This document shows positions 34,490-43,457 of a stretch of DNA of 57,481 nucleotides, piece by piece. Under the pieces are notes generated by a model. It did not search any database and was not told the DNA's origin. It saw only the letters and a program-made list of their open reading frames with translations. The stretch comes from an uncultured Clostridium sp. (lineage in GTDB: Bacteria > Bacillota > Clostridia > Lachnospirales > Lachnospiraceae), in NCBI GenBank assembly GCA_902496665.1, contig CABVBU010000019.1, positions 1 through 57,481 of the forward strand, written 5' to 3'. The position numbers and the translations under genes are program-made. Within the stretch, counting starts at the first letter, position 1; each line of letters opens with the position of its first letter.

Positions 34490-34564
34490 AAATAAGCGCT
34501 CGCGCCCGGCGCGGGAATGTGTCCCAGCACGTTTTCGCATTGAATGAGATTTGCAGAACAACCG

Positions 34565-34593
34565 CTGCCGTCTGCAGCTGACGCAGGCGGCAG
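34565..34593. other. Hairpin between convergent genes
   Basis: CTGCCGTCTGC pairs with GCAGGCGGCAG (one G-T) around a seven-base loop. There is no T run on either strand, yet it is the main structured element between the two convergent genes and may limit read-through. Confidence 0.5.
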
Positions 34594-34626
34594 GGCTGAT
34601 GTGTGAAGATACTGAACTGGTGAGTT

Positions 34627-35706
34627 TTACTTGAGAAATGAGAAGATCTCTTTTATGTATCGGTTCAGCTTTTCTGCATCGGAGAAGCAGTCTTCCCGGA
34701 CTTCGAAGAATCCTGTTTTATCCTTGCAGGAGGTCTTGAATTCCGGCTCCCAAATATCTGCGGGCTGGGGGAGAAAGATACCGTCCTTTTTGGTGTAGCA
34801 GGTTTCCTTCGTTGCCTTGATCCGGGCATCCTTGTCGACGAATTCGCCGACACTCTTGTGGATAGCGGTGTCCTCGTAGATGAGATAGTAATAATCCTTA
34901 TAGTTCGGATAATAATATTTTAATGTACCTTTGTAGACCCGGATGGATAGCTCCATCCGGTCTTTGTCTGCCCGGAAAGCGTAGGCGGGGACGGAGGCAG
35001 ACACAGGGGACGGAAGGATCGTCACCGGGTCCCCTGAGAGGGTGAGGATCAGCCGGTCTGTCTCGCCGGGAGCCTCCCGCACCGCGTTCAGGGTGAAATC
35101 CTGGGTGAAAAAGTCCGGATAGAAGAGGACGGGAAGGAGAGAAGGCATTCCCTTTAAATCATCCTCATTGTGGAGGAGAAGAAGATGCTTTTTTTCCTGA
35201 TCGTGAGTCCTGAGATAGTCCAGGTAGACTTCGATGAGCTCGCCGCCGTTATAGAGGTCCTCGCGTCCGATCTTAAGAAAACGCTCGATGGTCTTCTGCT
35301 TCATGTCCGGCAGACCAAGAAACTTCTTAAAGGGCTTGATCCGGCGGAAGATATCGACGCTATCCACGCCGTCAAAGGCGGGGGCGAGCTTTAAGGCCTT
35401 GGCGCGCTTCGTGACAAAGGGAATGTCGAACATGTCTCCATTAAAATGGACGAGAGTGCGAAAATCCTTTAAAAAGTAAAAAAATGCGGTCAGGACATCG
35501 GCCTCCGCGGTTTTCGTGTCCGCAAACCACTGGATGAAGCGGAGATGGTCTCCCTCCGGCCAGATACAGCCGATGAGATATACGGTGTTGTAGTCGGCGG
35601 AGAAGCCGGTGGTCTCGATATCAAAAAAGACAAGCTTTTCCGGATCGCCAAGGCGCTCCAACGGATAGGCGATGGTGCCAGGGAATGTTTTTTCTATAGT
35701 GATCAT
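34627..35706 (-). CDS. YprB-type ribonuclease H-like 3'-5' exonuclease
   Basis: A 359-residue protein with a DEDD exonuclease fold in residues 20-210: motif I is FFDIETTG (Asp29, Glu31), motif II HFNGDMFDIPF near 95, and the later acidic motif HNEDDLKG near 185. This is the RNase_H_2 domain of YprB-like proteins of Firmicutes, predicted to trim nucleic acid ends. The remaining 150 residues have many aromatic residues (YYYPNYKDYYYLIYED) and no domain I know. ATG behind AAGGAC. It is divergent from ruvA, with which a LexA-like box is shared, so a DNA-repair role is plausible. Confidence 0.85.
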   Translation of the reverse strand: MITIEKTFPGTIAYPLERLGDPEKLVFFDIETTGFSADYNTVYLIGCIWPEGDHLRFIQWFADTKTAEADVLTAFFYFLKDFRTLVHFNGDMFDIPFVTKRAKALKLAPAFDGVDSVDIFRRIKPFKKFLGLPDMKQKTIERFLKIGREDLYNGGELIEVYLDYLRTHDQEKKHLLLLHNEDDLKGMPSLLPVLFYPDFFTQDFTLNAVREAPGETDRLILTLSGDPVTILPSPVSASVPAYAFRADKDRMELSIRVYKGTLKYYYPNYKDYYYLIYEDTAIHKSVGEFVDKDARIKATKETCYTKKDGIFLPQPADIWEPEFKTSCKDKTGFFEVREDCFSDAEKLNRYIKEIFSFLK

Positions 35707-35919
35707 GTGATAGTCCTTATACTTATATTGCTGATCCGCCTGGGGTTCATAAAAATGCTGGTGACTGCTCGGAAAACTGCATATGGCAAATCATGCATGG
35801 AACAGGCGGCAGAATTTTTGCTTCTGTGTTTTCTGATTATACCCGCGAAAACATGGAAAGTCAATGAAGGAGAAGCCTGGCGGCGCTTTCCGGGAAGATA
35901 TTTCAAAAAACAGTCAAAT

Positions 35920-35933
35920 CGAAAATATGTTCG
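35920..35933. promoter_or_regulatory. LexA (SOS) box upstream of ruvAB
   Basis: CGAAAATATGTTCG, inside the longer palindrome AATCGAA-N6-TTCGATT, matches the Gram-positive LexA site CGAACRNRYGTTYG at all specified positions but one. It sits just upstream of the ruvA -35 element, in the divergent region with the exonuclease gene. SOS control of ruvAB is known in other bacteria. Confidence 0.75.
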
Positions 35934-35952
35934 ATTCCCGCGGCGGTTCCAC

Positions 35953-35981
35953 TTGCACTTAAATGGCGGCTATGGTATGAT
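35953..35981 (+). promoter_or_regulatory. Promoter of ruvAB
   Basis: TTGCAC and TATGAT with a 17-base spacer, 46 bases before the ruvA start codon. The remaining 35707-36026 region carries no gene. Confidence 0.75.
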
Positions 35982-36026
35982 TACGACATGCATCATGACA
36001 TGATGAGGAAAAGGGAGGTTCATTCA

Positions 36027-36644
36027 GTGATTTCATATATACGCGGTCCCCTGGAAGAAAAGAGGGAAGATTCCGTCGTTGTTGAGGCGGGAAATATTGG
36101 CTACCGGATCTTTATTCCGTCGTCGGTCCTCGGGGAGCTTCCGGGGCTGGGGGAGGAAGTGAAGATCTACACGTATTTTTCCGTGCGTGAGGATGGAATG
36201 AGTCTTTTCGGATTCCTCTCAAAGCAGGATCTTGAGATGTTCCGCCAGCTGATCGGGGTGAACGGGGTCGGTCCGAAGAGTGCCCTGGGAATCCTCTCCG
36301 CGCTGAGACCGGATGTGCTGCGCCTGGCTGTAATCTCCGGTGACGCGAAGGCGATCTCGAAGGCGCCCGGTGTCGGGGCAAAGACAGCCCAGAGAATCAT
36401 CCTGGATCTCAAAGATAAGATAAAAGCAGAAGACGTATTATTTGCCGGTGCAAATCTGGAGGAGAGCCCGAAAACGGACCTCTCTGGAATGGCGGAAGCT
36501 GGAAAAGAGGCTGTGGAAGCGCTTACGGCCCTCGGTTATTCCGCGTCCGAGGCACAGACGGCAGTGAAGAAGGTTGCTATCACAGAAGGTATGACTTCCG
36601 AGGACGTGCTGAAGGGCGCGTTAAAGCATCTGGCATTCTTATAG
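36027..36644 (+). CDS. ruvA: Holliday junction branch migration protein RuvA
   Basis: A 205-residue protein. I chose GTG 36027 behind GGGAGG; it gives the standard start MISYIRGPL, while the longer frame from 35988 would extend into the promoter region. Domain I is an OB fold (1-65), domain II holds two helix-hairpin-helix motifs (QLIGVNGVGPKSALGIL and KAPGVGAKTAQRIILDLKDK in part), and domain III (155-205) contacts RuvB. RuvA tetramers bind four-way junctions and load RuvB for branch migration in recombinational repair. ruvB follows 66 bases on. Confidence 0.96.
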   Translation: MISYIRGPLEEKREDSVVVEAGNIGYRIFIPSSVLGELPGLGEEVKIYTYFSVREDGMSLFGFLSKQDLEMFRQLIGVNGVGPKSALGILSALRPDVLRLAVISGDAKAISKAPGVGAKTAQRIILDLKDKIKAEDVLFAGANLEESPKTDLSGMAEAGKEAVEALTALGYSASEAQTAVKKVAITEGMTSEDVLKGALKHLAFL

Positions 36645-36710
36645 GATGAAACTTTGTAAAAATGGCGGCAGGAGACGGCTGTCTGATAGAAGAAATAGAT
36701 AGGAAATGTT

Positions 36711-37709
36711 ATGAGCCGAAAAATCATTACGACCGAAGAAACTGAGGAAGACAAAAAAATAGAGGGGACCCTGCGCCCGCAGTATTTAAAGGATTATATC
36801 GGTCAGGAGAAAATAAAGTCCACGCTGAAGATCTTTATCGATGCGGCAAGGAGCCGCGGAGAGGCGTTGGACCATGTGCTTTTTTACGGCCCGCCGGGCC
36901 TTGGAAAGACAACGCTCTGCGGAATCATCGCGAACGAGATGGGTGTGAACTTAAAGGTGACCTCCGGGCCGGCGATCGAGAAGCCGGGAGAGATGGCTGC
37001 GATCTTAAACAATCTCCAGGAGGGCGATGTCCTGTTTGTGGATGAGATCCACAGGCTGAACCGTCAGGTGGAGGAAGTCCTGTATCCGGCGATGGAAGAT
37101 TTTGCCATCGATATCATGCTTGGAAAGGATTCATCCGCCCGCTCGATCCGCCTGGATCTTCCGAAATTTACACTTGTGGGAGCAACGACGAGAGTGGGAC
37201 TTTTAACAGCTCCGCTCCGGGACCGTTTTGGTGTGATCCAGAGGCTGGAATTTTATACACCGGAGGAGCTCTGCGTGATCGTAAAACGCTCCGCAAAGGT
37301 CCTGGGCGTTGAGATCGACGAGGAAGGAGCTTTTGAGATCGCAAGAAGGTCCAGGGGAACGCCGAGACTGGCAAACCGCCTCTTAAAGAGAGTGAGGGAC
37401 TTTGCCCAGGTAAAATATGATGGTGTGATCACGAGACATGTGGCGGATTTTGCCCTGGATATCCTGGATGTGGACAAGCTTGGTCTCGACAATAATGACC
37501 GGACCCTGCTTCTCACCCTGATCCAGAAATTTTCCGGCGGTCCGGTGGGACTTGAGACGCTGGCGGCATCTATCGGAGAGGATTCCGGGACACTGGAAGA
37601 CGTGTATGAGCCGTATTTATTGATGAACGGACTTATTATGCGCACGCCGAGAGGAAGAATGGCGACGGATCTGGCTTACAAGCACCTTGGACTGGATGCG
37701 GCGAAATAA
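36711..37709 (+). CDS. ruvB: Holliday junction branch migration ATPase RuvB
   Basis: A 332-residue AAA+ ATPase that drives branch migration with RuvA. Walker A GPPGLGKTT is near residue 60, Walker B LFVDEIHRL near 105, sensor 1 in LVGATTRVGLLTAPLRDRFG near 155, and the C-terminal winged helix ends the protein (TPRGRMATDLAYKHLGL). Complete in length. Start ATG behind AGGAAA. A copy of the dispersed palindromic repeat begins 20 bases after the stop. Confidence 0.97.
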   Translation: MSRKIITTEETEEDKKIEGTLRPQYLKDYIGQEKIKSTLKIFIDAARSRGEALDHVLFYGPPGLGKTTLCGIIANEMGVNLKVTSGPAIEKPGEMAAILNNLQEGDVLFVDEIHRLNRQVEEVLYPAMEDFAIDIMLGKDSSARSIRLDLPKFTLVGATTRVGLLTAPLRDRFGVIQRLEFYTPEELCVIVKRSAKVLGVEIDEEGAFEIARRSRGTPRLANRLLKRVRDFAQVKYDGVITRHVADFALDILDVDKLGLDNNDRTLLLTLIQKFSGGPVGLETLAASIGEDSGTLEDVYEPYLLMNGLIMRTPRGRMATDLAYKHLGLDAAK

Positions 37710-37728
37710 GAAAAAACATTTGCCGCAG

Positions 37729-37776
37729 TACATGGACAGGAATTTTCTGAACTGAAAAATCTGTACGATAGAGAAA
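37729..37776 (+). repeat. Dispersed palindromic repeat, copy 1 (after ruvB)
   Basis: The core CAGGAATTTTCTGAACTGAA continues AAAATCTGTACGATAGAG. It matches the copies near 51.5 kb and 57.4 kb, with the right arm of the palindrome degraded (GAAAAATCT). It lies between ruvB and zapA in the same orientation as ruvB. Confidence 0.75.
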
Positions 37777-37900
37777 AAATGACAATTTTTATATAGATGA
37801 TAACTGTCCGGTGGATCTGTGGACCGATCATGTGGAGCCGTGAGGGAGTACAGGCTGGAAAACAGGCGGACGGTTATGCGAAAGAAGTGAGGAATTAGAA

Positions 37901-38233
37901 ATGGATGAGAAGAACTATACGGAAGTGCTGATCAATGGAAATGTCTACACGCTGGGCGGAGCGGAGGATCCGGAGTACCTGCAGAAGGTGGCTGCCTATA
38001 TTAATGAGAAGATCGCCGTTTTAAAGGCACAGCCGGGATTTACGAGACAGAATAAGGATTACCAGGAAGTCATGATCTATTTAAACCTGGCGGACGATTA
38101 TTTTAAGACACTTCAGGAGGCGATGATGCTGCGTGCCCAGAAGAACGAGATGGAGAAGGAAATCTACAGCTTAAAGCATGAGCTGATCGGTCTTCAGATG
38201 AAGCAGGAATCCGCGGAGAAGAAGGCGGAATAA
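37901..38233 (+). CDS. zapA: Cell division protein ZapA
   Basis: A 110-residue protein: the N-terminal ZapA head (TEVLINGNVYTLGGAEDPEYL, split) and a C-terminal coiled coil (MEKEIYSLKHELIGLQ). ZapA binds FtsZ filaments and bundles them at the division site. The start ATG follows GTGAGGAA. It is followed ten bases later by the U32 peptidase gene, then by a SEDS protein and a penicillin-binding protein, so the segment groups division and envelope functions. Confidence 0.92.
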   Translation: MDEKNYTEVLINGNVYTLGGAEDPEYLQKVAAYINEKIAVLKAQPGFTRQNKDYQEVMIYLNLADDYFKTLQEAMMLRAQKNEMEKEIYSLKHELIGLQMKQESAEKKAE

Positions 38234-38243
38234 AGGAGAAAAT

Positions 38244-40463
38244 ATGAAAAACAGAACGGTTGAGATACTCGCACCGGCCGGTTCCTACGAGAGTATGGTG
38301 GCGGCGGTGAACGCGGGAGCGGACGCGGTCTATATCGGTGGAAGCCGGTTCGGTGCCCGTGCCTACGCGAACAACCTGGATGAGGAGACGATGGTGAAAG
38401 CCATCGACTTCATGCATCTTCACGGATGCAGGATTTATATGACGGTCAACACGCTCGTGAAGGAAAAAGAGATGTCGGACCTGTATTCCTATCTGAAACC
38501 GTATTATGAGGCGGGACTGGATGCCGTTTTAGTCCAGGATATGGGAGCACTCACCTACATCCGGAAACATTTCCCGGATCTTCCGGTTCACATCAGCACC
38601 CAGATGACGGTGACTGGAAAATACAGCGCGAGAGATTTGAAAGCCCTCGGCGCTGTCCGTGTGGTTCCGGCGAGAGAACTTTCCTTAAAGGAAATCCGTG
38701 AGATCTATGATGATACAGGTCTGGAGGTGGAGACCTTCGTTCACGGTGCCCTCTGTTACTGCTATTCCGGTCAGTGCCTGTTTTCCAGCCTGATCGGAGG
38801 ACGGAGCGGAAACCGGGGCCGGTGCGCACAGACCTGCCGTCTGCCTTTTGACGCAGAGCAGAACGGAAAGTATGTCAATAAAAAGAATGAAAAATATATC
38901 TTAAGCTTAAAGGACCTCTGTACACTGGATCTGATTCCGGATATCCTGGAAGCGGGTGTCTGTTCCTTAAAGATCGAGGGACGCATGAAGAGTCCGCGCT
39001 ACACGGCAGGAGTTGTAAGTATCTACCGGAAATACGTGGATCTCTACTTGAAGGAGGGGCGTGCCGGATATCATGTGGAGAAGGCAGACAGGGATGCCCT
39101 GCTGGCTCTTTTCGACCGAGGCGGACAGTCCCAGGGCTATTACCACACCCACAACGGACGGGACATGGTGGTTTTAAAGGAAAAGCCGGAGTACCGCGAC
39201 GTGGACCAGGAACTTTTCGACTATCTGGACCGCACGTATGTGAATGTGGAAAAGAAGATTCCTGTGACGGGAAGCGCGTACATCGCGGTCGGAAAACCGG
39301 GATATTGCTCCGTGTCGGATGCTGCGGGAAATACAGCCTGGGAGGAATCCCAGCCCGCCGAGGAGGCAAAGAATGCCCCGATGGACGCGGAGCGCATCAG
39401 AAAACAGCTCTCAAAGACCGGTGATTCCATGTTTACGTTCACGGACCTTACCGTGGAGTGTGAGGGAAATGTGTTTATGCCAGTGCAGGCATTAAATAAG
39501 ATGCGCCGCGAGGTCCTGGAGAAGCTTCGGGACGAGATCCTTTCCGGATACCGGAGAAACAGTTCTGTTCCACCGACAAAGGAAGAAGAGAGAGCGCCTG
39601 AAAAGGCTGATTTGGAAGAAAGACCGGAATTTACTGTCTTTGTCCAGACGAAACAGCAGTTTGAGATGGTTCTCGGGAAATTTAAGATGTACCGGAAGCT
39701 GTCCGAAAGATCATACGGAATCTATCTTGCGGCGGAGAGCTTTGACGCCCAGGAGTGGAAGAAGCTTGCGGACCGCTGTCATGAGGCGGGAGTCCGGTGT
39801 TATCTTATGATGCCGAGGATCTTCCGGAAAGAGGCGGAACAGTACTTCAGAAAGCAGATGGAGCTTTTAACGAGTGCCGGTTTTGACGCGCTTGGTATCG
39901 GTTCCATGGAAGAACCGGGATTCCTCCGGGAAGCAGGAATTGAACTTCTTATGTACTTCGACCAGGGAATGTATTCCTGGAACCACCTTGCGGGAGCGGC
40001 AATGGAGCGGTATGGGGCAGACCGGCTGACAATCCCTGTGGAGTTAAACGAGAGAGAGATCCGGGATTCTGGTGTTCAGGGAGAGATGATCGTATACGGG
40101 TATCTTCCGATGATGATCTCCGCCCAGTGTATCAGAAAAACAACGCTTGGATGTTCCGGAAAGCCGGAAGTCATGTGGTTAAAGGACCGCAAGGACATGC
40201 GGTTCCCGGTGGTAAACCAGTGTCGTTTCTGTTACAATACGATCTACAATTCTGCGCCGCTTTCCCTTTTAGGACTCTCCGGACAGGTCACAGGGCTTAA
40301 GCCGAATGCGGTCCGCCTGAACTTCACGGTGGAGGAACCAGCTGCGGTGGGCGAGATCCTGGACGCGTTCTTTGAGGAATACGGAATGAGTGAAAAAGCG
40401 GCGGAGCCGCCAGTTTTAAGGAATCAGTTTACGCGCGGACACTTTAAGCGCGGAGTGGAGTAG
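38244..40463 (+). CDS. U32 family peptidase-like protein (DUF3656-type)
   Basis: A 739-residue protein of the U32 class. The N-terminal barrel (ILAPAGSYESMVAAVNAGADAVYIGG cut short) and the signature region around ETFVHGALCYCYSGQCLFSS with RGRCAQTCRLPF hold four cysteines expected to bind an iron-sulphur cluster; the C-terminal half has a further CRFCYN. Despite the name, studied relatives act in RNA hydroxylation (RlhA on 23S rRNA, TrhP on tRNA) or ubiquinone hydroxylation rather than proteolysis. The length fits the long clostridial form. ATG behind AAAGGAG, ten bases after zapA. Confidence 0.88.
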   Translation: MKNRTVEILAPAGSYESMVAAVNAGADAVYIGGSRFGARAYANNLDEETMVKAIDFMHLHGCRIYMTVNTLVKEKEMSDLYSYLKPYYEAGLDAVLVQDMGALTYIRKHFPDLPVHISTQMTVTGKYSARDLKALGAVRVVPARELSLKEIREIYDDTGLEVETFVHGALCYCYSGQCLFSSLIGGRSGNRGRCAQTCRLPFDAEQNGKYVNKKNEKYILSLKDLCTLDLIPDILEAGVCSLKIEGRMKSPRYTAGVVSIYRKYVDLYLKEGRAGYHVEKADRDALLALFDRGGQSQGYYHTHNGRDMVVLKEKPEYRDVDQELFDYLDRTYVNVEKKIPVTGSAYIAVGKPGYCSVSDAAGNTAWEESQPAEEAKNAPMDAERIRKQLSKTGDSMFTFTDLTVECEGNVFMPVQALNKMRREVLEKLRDEILSGYRRNSSVPPTKEEERAPEKADLEERPEFTVFVQTKQQFEMVLGKFKMYRKLSERSYGIYLAAESFDAQEWKKLADRCHEAGVRCYLMMPRIFRKEAEQYFRKQMELLTSAGFDALGIGSMEEPGFLREAGIELLMYFDQGMYSWNHLAGAAMERYGADRLTIPVELNEREIRDSGVQGEMIVYGYLPMMISAQCIRKTTLGCSGKPEVMWLKDRKDMRFPVVNQCRFCYNTIYNSAPLSLLGLSGQVTGLKPNAVRLNFTVEEPAAVGEILDAFFEEYGMSEKAAEPPVLRNQFTRGHFKRGVE

Positions 40464-40473
40464 GTGATAATTA

Positions 40474-41808
40474 TTGACTAATCTGATCATACAGATATCC
40501 AGATACTTGATGATCCTTCTGATCGCCATGGATACCTATTACAATTTTCGATTCTTTTCCATGCGGGATGAGGAAGGAAGAAACCGCGTCTGCGGACGCC
40601 AGCTTGTGTGCATGTTTATGCTGCACTTTCTGGCGAATATCCTGATCTGGCTGAACACGGAATCTGTGACGATGTTAGCCTTTTACGGCGCGCAGGTGGT
40701 ATTTTTCCTGCTGTATATTTATCTTACGAGACTGTTTTACAGGAACAGTTCCAGACTGCTCGTCAACAATATGTGTACGCTTTTAGCGACAGGATTTATT
40801 ATTCTCACAAGGCTGAACCCTGACCGGGCTATGAGACAATTCGTGATCGTGGCAGCGGCAGCGGTGATCACCTGGATCATCCCGTTTGTCATTGACCGGG
40901 TATGGCAGCTTGTGACGTTCCCATGGGTCTATGGAATACTCGGGCTGGTACTTTTGGGAGTGGTCTGCGTCATCGGAAATACTTCCTACGGCGCACAGCT
41001 TTCCCTCTCCTTCGGCGGATTTACGGTACAGCCGTCTGAATTTGTGAAGATCAGCTTTGTGTTCTTCGTGGCAGCCATGTTCTACCAGTCCACGGACAGG
41101 GAGACGATCATAAAGACTACCGTCGTGGCGGCACTTCATGTGTTGGTGCTTGTGCTTTCAAAGGATCTTGGAAGCGCATTGATCTTTTTCGTCGCCTACA
41201 TGACGATGCTTTTTGTCGCCACATCCAGTTACCTCTGGTTCAGTGCGGGCATTGCTGGCGGGTCCCTGGCGGCGGTTGCGGCTTACTATCTGTTCCCCCA
41301 TGTGAGACGGCGTGTGGAGGCCTGGGCCGATCCCTGGTCTGATATCGCAAACAAGGGCTACCAGGTGGCACAGGCGCTGTTTGCCATCGGAACAGGCGGA
41401 TGGTTCGGAATGGGTCTTTACCGGGGCATGCCGGAGAAGATCCCGGTTGTGGACAAGGATTTCGTTTTCGCGGCGATCTCCGAGGAGATGGGGGCACTTT
41501 ATGCGCTCTGCGTCCTGTTTTTATGCCTTGGCTGTTATATGCAGTTTATGCTGATCGCGATGAAGATGCAGGCGATGTTCTATAAACTGATCGCGTTTGG
41601 GCTTGGAAGTGTTTATATTACCCAGGTATTTCTGACCATCGGCGGTGTGACGAAGTTTATCCCGTCCACCGGTGTGACGCTGCCCCTTGTGAGCTACGGC
41701 GGCAGCTCCATCGTCTCGACCTTTATCATATTCCAGGTCATCCAGGGACTTTATGTCTTAAAACGCGGGGAAGAAGAGGAGGAGGAGAATTCCAGTGAAG
41801 AAGAGTAA
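40474..41808 (+). CDS. FtsW/RodA/SpoVE (SEDS) peptidoglycan polymerase
   Basis: A 444-residue membrane protein starting with TTG (weak AGGTGAT site). About 10-12 helices. SEDS signatures are QPSEFVK near residue 190, SKDLGSALIFF near 230, whose aspartate is essential for glycosyltransfer, the extracellular GYQVAQALFAIGTGGWFGMGL region in part near 300, and STGVTLPLVSYGGSS near 400. It polymerises lipid II outside the membrane together with a class B PBP, and the PBP gene overlaps its end by 14 bases. The N-terminal 80 residues extend beyond minimal FtsW. Whether it works in division or elongation is not clear; zapA upstream hints at division. Confidence 0.92.
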   Translation: MTNLIIQISRYLMILLIAMDTYYNFRFFSMRDEEGRNRVCGRQLVCMFMLHFLANILIWLNTESVTMLAFYGAQVVFFLLYIYLTRLFYRNSSRLLVNNMCTLLATGFIILTRLNPDRAMRQFVIVAAAAVITWIIPFVIDRVWQLVTFPWVYGILGLVLLGVVCVIGNTSYGAQLSLSFGGFTVQPSEFVKISFVFFVAAMFYQSTDRETIIKTTVVAALHVLVLVLSKDLGSALIFFVAYMTMLFVATSSYLWFSAGIAGGSLAAVAAYYLFPHVRRRVEAWADPWSDIANKGYQVAQALFAIGTGGWFGMGLYRGMPEKIPVVDKDFVFAAISEEMGALYALCVLFLCLGCYMQFMLIAMKMQAMFYKLIAFGLGSVYITQVFLTIGGVTKFIPSTGVTLPLVSYGGSSIVSTFIIFQVIQGLYVLKRGEEEEEENSSEEE

Positions 41809-43225
41809 ACCGAATCCGAAGGCAAACCGGAATATCCTCTGGTTTGTGTATGCAGCAATATTTTTATTTCTCGCAATGGGAATCTATGTGGGATATTTTC
41901 TTGTGGTAAAGAGCGATACGGTGATCGATAATCCGTATAATGCCAGAGCCACTATTTTCGAGGACCGGGTTACCCGCGGCAAGATCCTGGCGGATGACGG
42001 GACTGTGCTTGCAAAGACTGTTACGGCGACGGATTCTAACGGTACCGAGGTGCGGGAATACCCATACGGCAGCCTGTTTGCCCACGCGGTAGGATATTCG
42101 ACGGTGGGAAAGACAGGAATTGAATCCCTGGCAAACTTTGACCTTTTGAGATCTCACACGAACCTCATCGAGCAGACCGCTGATGAGATCATGGGAAGAA
42201 AGAGTGTCGGGGACAACGTGGTGACGACCCTGAATGTAAATCTGCAGCAGATCGCATCGGATGCTCTCGGAAAGAACCGGGGCGCGGTCATCGCCATCGA
42301 GCCGGATACCGGAAAGATCCTCTGCATGGTTTCAAAGCCGTCCTTCGACCCGAATAAGGTGGCGGCAAACTGGAACGATCTCGTAAACGGGGACAGTACG
42401 GAGGCGAGACTGTTAAACCGTGCGACTCAGGGACTCTACCCGCCGGGATCCACCTTTAAGATCGTCACAGCCCTGGAGTATATGAGAGAACATCCGGGCG
42501 CGTACAATGACTATCACTATGACTGCAGCGGAATTTTTTCATTCGAGAACAACAAGATCCAGTGCTATCACAAAAAAGCACACGGATCCCAGGATTTCAC
42601 CCAGGCATTTGCAAATTCCTGCAACGGAGCGTTCGCGAACCTCGGTACAGAGCTTGAGCTGACGAGCTACCGGAATCTTGCAGAGCAGCTTTTATTCAAC
42701 AGAAGCCTGCCTCTCGATATTCCGTACAATAAGAGTACCTTCTCCATGCAGCCGGATGCGGAGACATGGGAAGTGCTTCAGACAAGTATCGGACAGGGAC
42801 AGACGTTGATGTCCCCGATGCACAATCTTCTGATCACCGCGGCGATCGCAAACGGCGGAATCCTAATGAAACCGTATCTGATGGATCATGTAGAAAATTC
42901 CGGCGGTGATGTGATCCGGAAGTTTTCGCCGTCTGTGGCAGGAGAACTGATGGTTCCAAATGAGGCAGATGCCTTAAAGAACCTGATGGTACAGGTGGTC
43001 AATGTAGGAACGGGATCCGCCCTGAAACGGGATTCCTACCAGGTGGCAGGAAAGACGGGATCCGCAGAATTCGACAAGGGAAAAGAGACTCACGCATGGT
43101 TTGTCGGTTTCGCCCCGGCGGACGATCCGGAAATCGCGGTATGCGTTATCGTGGAGGAAGGCGGCTCCGGCGGGCATACGGCAGCGCCGATCGCGGCGAA
43201 ATTGTTTGATGCATGGCTTCAGTAG
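41795..43225 (+). CDS. Class B penicillin-binding protein (peptidoglycan transpeptidase)
   Basis: A 476-residue protein; GTG behind GAGGAGGAG, overlapping the SEDS gene, so translation is coupled. One membrane anchor lies at about 15-40, a short pedestal domain to about 150, then the transpeptidase domain with the active serine in PGSTFKI near 225, the SxN motif (NSCNGAF) near 275, and KTGSAEF near 417. It is shorter than FtsI or PBP2 (around 600-700) and resembles the PbpA type found beside SEDS genes in Gram-positives. It would crosslink glycan made by the adjacent SEDS polymerase. Confidence 0.93.
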   Translation: MKKSKPNPKANRNILWFVYAAIFLFLAMGIYVGYFLVVKSDTVIDNPYNARATIFEDRVTRGKILADDGTVLAKTVTATDSNGTEVREYPYGSLFAHAVGYSTVGKTGIESLANFDLLRSHTNLIEQTADEIMGRKSVGDNVVTTLNVNLQQIASDALGKNRGAVIAIEPDTGKILCMVSKPSFDPNKVAANWNDLVNGDSTEARLLNRATQGLYPPGSTFKIVTALEYMREHPGAYNDYHYDCSGIFSFENNKIQCYHKKAHGSQDFTQAFANSCNGAFANLGTELELTSYRNLAEQLLFNRSLPLDIPYNKSTFSMQPDAETWEVLQTSIGQGQTLMSPMHNLLITAAIANGGILMKPYLMDHVENSGGDVIRKFSPSVAGELMVPNEADALKNLMVQVVNVGTGSALKRDSYQVAGKTGSAEFDKGKETHAWFVGFAPADDPEIAVCVIVEEGGSGGHTAAPIAAKLFDAWLQ

Positions 43226-43346
43226 AGTGCTTTTTGTGAGTGCGCCTGTAAGATACGGGACGTGTCTGAGAAACTGAAAAAGTGCTGTATGCGGAGAAAA
43301 TTACTGTTAAAAAAAGAAATCTGTATTGAATAAAAGAAAAATGATA

Positions 43347-43375
43347 TTTTCTTTTATCACGGGCAGTGTTAAAAT
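43347..43375 (+). promoter_or_regulatory. Candidate promoter of galE
   Basis: TTTTCT and TAAAAT with a 17-base spacer, about 80 bases before galE. The -35 is poor, so this is tentative. Confidence 0.45.
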
Positions 43376-43457
43376 GATAACGAGGACAGGGTCTGGGGAA
43401 AAGGATCCGAAAAAATAACCGTATCTCAGAACGGCAGAATTCATGGGAGGGTTCATC

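Noticed and set aside
37729..37776. The dispersed repeat as ordinary terminator of ruvB
   Set aside because: There is no T run after the hairpin, the right arm is degraded here, and copy 2 is oriented against its neighbouring genes.
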